NCBI GenBank assembly: GCA_026981635.1 | Contig: JALSIF010000031.1 | Span: 1 to 5,816 of the forward strand | DNA from: a bacterium | Lineage (GTDB): Bacteria > 4484-113 > JALSIF01 | Length of the DNA stretch: 5,816 bases | Direction of reading: 5' to 3' | Part shown: in pieces, positions 5,262 to 5,816 of the stretch | How positions within the stretch are numbered: the first letter of the stretch is position 1 | How the letters are laid out: each line of letters begins with the position of its first letter | The notes under the pieces: generated by a model | What the model was told of the DNA's origin: nothing | Seen by the model: the letters and a program-made list of their open reading frames with translations, nothing else | The model's database searches: none | Program-made: the position numbers and the translations under genes

Positions 5262-5816
5262 TTGAATAAGGCAAAGCCAAATCTTCGCCTGGTGGTTATC
5301 CTCACCCCGGCGGGCCAAGTACCCGCCCTGATGGGAGATGGAAGGCTGATCCTCTCCCTGCCCCCCCAGGAAGAGGGGATAGAGCTTCTTTCTCTGGTGC
5401 GTGGAAAGCTACCTGCGGTGAGGCCAGACCTTTCACCCACGGCTCCCATAAGTCGGGTCAGCAGGACCGAGGAGCTTTCCCCAGACGAACGCTGGATTCT
5501 CTCCCGCTCGCCCCTAAGCTGGCATGAGGAGCAGGAGCTCCTCTGGAGCAGACTTGACCTCACCGGGACTACCCCCTTCTTGAAGAAGGTGTGGCGGGAG
5601 CTGCTTAAGGTCCCTCCGGGAAAGACCATCACCTATGGTGAACTTGCTCTCCGGATCAACCCTCCCACCTCACCCCGGGCGGTGGGCATGGCCATGGCCA
5701 AAAACCGCTTTCCTCCCTTCATCCCCTGCCACCGGGTGGTGGCCAGGGCAGGCCTGGGCGGCTACGGGGGTGGCAGCAAGCTGAAGAGCAGGCTACTTGC
5801 TATGGAGCAGAGAGGG
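5262..5816 (+). CDS. ogt: Methylated-DNA--protein-cysteine S-methyltransferase, Ogt/MGMT type (3' end outside window)
   Basis: This is a suicide repair protein that moves the alkyl group from O6-alkylguanine in DNA to its own cysteine. The frame is open from the stop at 5253 to the window end, giving 185 codons from a TTG at 5262. The C-terminal domain is clear: GTTPFLKKVW, then TYGE with Tyr125, RAVG with Arg139 (the 'arginine finger'), Asn148, and PCHRV with acceptor Cys156. The Tyr-Arg-Asn-Cys spacings of 14, 9 and 8 equal those of human MGMT (114, 128, 137, 145). Glu182 in LLAMEQ is placed like Glu172. Cys rather than Trp separates it from the inactive alkyltransferase-like proteins. The N-terminal domain is degenerate but retains a TPAG segment (about 15-18), as in the family. 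Family length suggests only a few residues are missing. The start is uncertain: TTG 5262 keeps the N-terminal strand, while GTG 5292 and ATG 5331 are alternatives, none with a Shine-Dalgarno. The 1-nt gap after leuS suggests translational coupling. Confidence 0.9.
   Translation, partial: MNKAKPNLRLVVILTPAGQVPALMGDGRLILSLPPQEEGIELLSLVRGKLPAVRPDLSPTAPISRVSRTEELSPDERWILSRSPLSWHEEQELLWSRLDLTGTTPFLKKVWRELLKVPPGKTITYGELALRINPPTSPRAVGMAMAKNRFPPFIPCHRVVARAGLGGYGGGSKLKSRLLAMEQRG

Noticed and set aside
4961-5632. Long minus-strand open frame (223 codons) across the leuS end and the alkyltransferase
   Set aside because: It is antisense to two recognised genes and its translation is Arg/Ser-rich without motifs; the plus-strand frame carries PCHRV and the MGMT spacing.

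Overview
This is a GC-rich bacterial window, strongly biased to G or C at third codon positions, with five tightly packed protein genes and a possible sixth start at the left edge. No RNA gene, insertion sequence, CRISPR array or phage gene is visible. The content is housekeeping: pantothenate synthesis, an ene-reductase-type flavoenzyme, leucyl-tRNA synthetase and a DNA-alkylation repair protein. One small exported protein is unrecognised. Only that exported protein's gene has a good Shine-Dalgarno sequence. Three others have a TANNNT -10-like hexamer 6 to 9 nt before the start codon, as expected for leaderless transcripts. This is common in Deinococcota, Actinomycetota and some Chloroflexota-like lineages, but I cannot assign the phylum from this window.

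Layout. On the minus strand, read right to left, are panC (2057 to 1158), a YqjM-type old yellow enzyme gene (1135 to 41), and perhaps a third gene starting at 22 and leaving the window. They are spaced by 22 and 18 nt and look like one transcription unit, possibly with an internal promoter before the flavoenzyme gene. An 87-nt divergent intergenic region (2058-2144) separates panC from the plus-strand genes. These are a 151-residue protein with a signal sequence or membrane anchor (2145-2600), leuS (2651-5260), and an Ogt/MGMT-type O6-alkylguanine-DNA alkyltransferase gene (5262 to beyond 5816). The last starts one base after the leuS stop codon and is cut by the window edge.

How the genes relate. 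PanC makes pantothenate, the precursor of coenzyme A. LeuS charges tRNA-Leu. The alkyltransferase repairs O6-alkylguanine and is probably translationally coupled to leuS. No single pathway links them. The most notable non-coding signal is a near-identical palindrome, GGGCTA-N3/4-TAGCCC, directly before the starts of both leuS and the flavoenzyme gene. In each copy a -10-like hexamer is built into the palindrome. I see no clear evidence of an undescribed multi-gene system.
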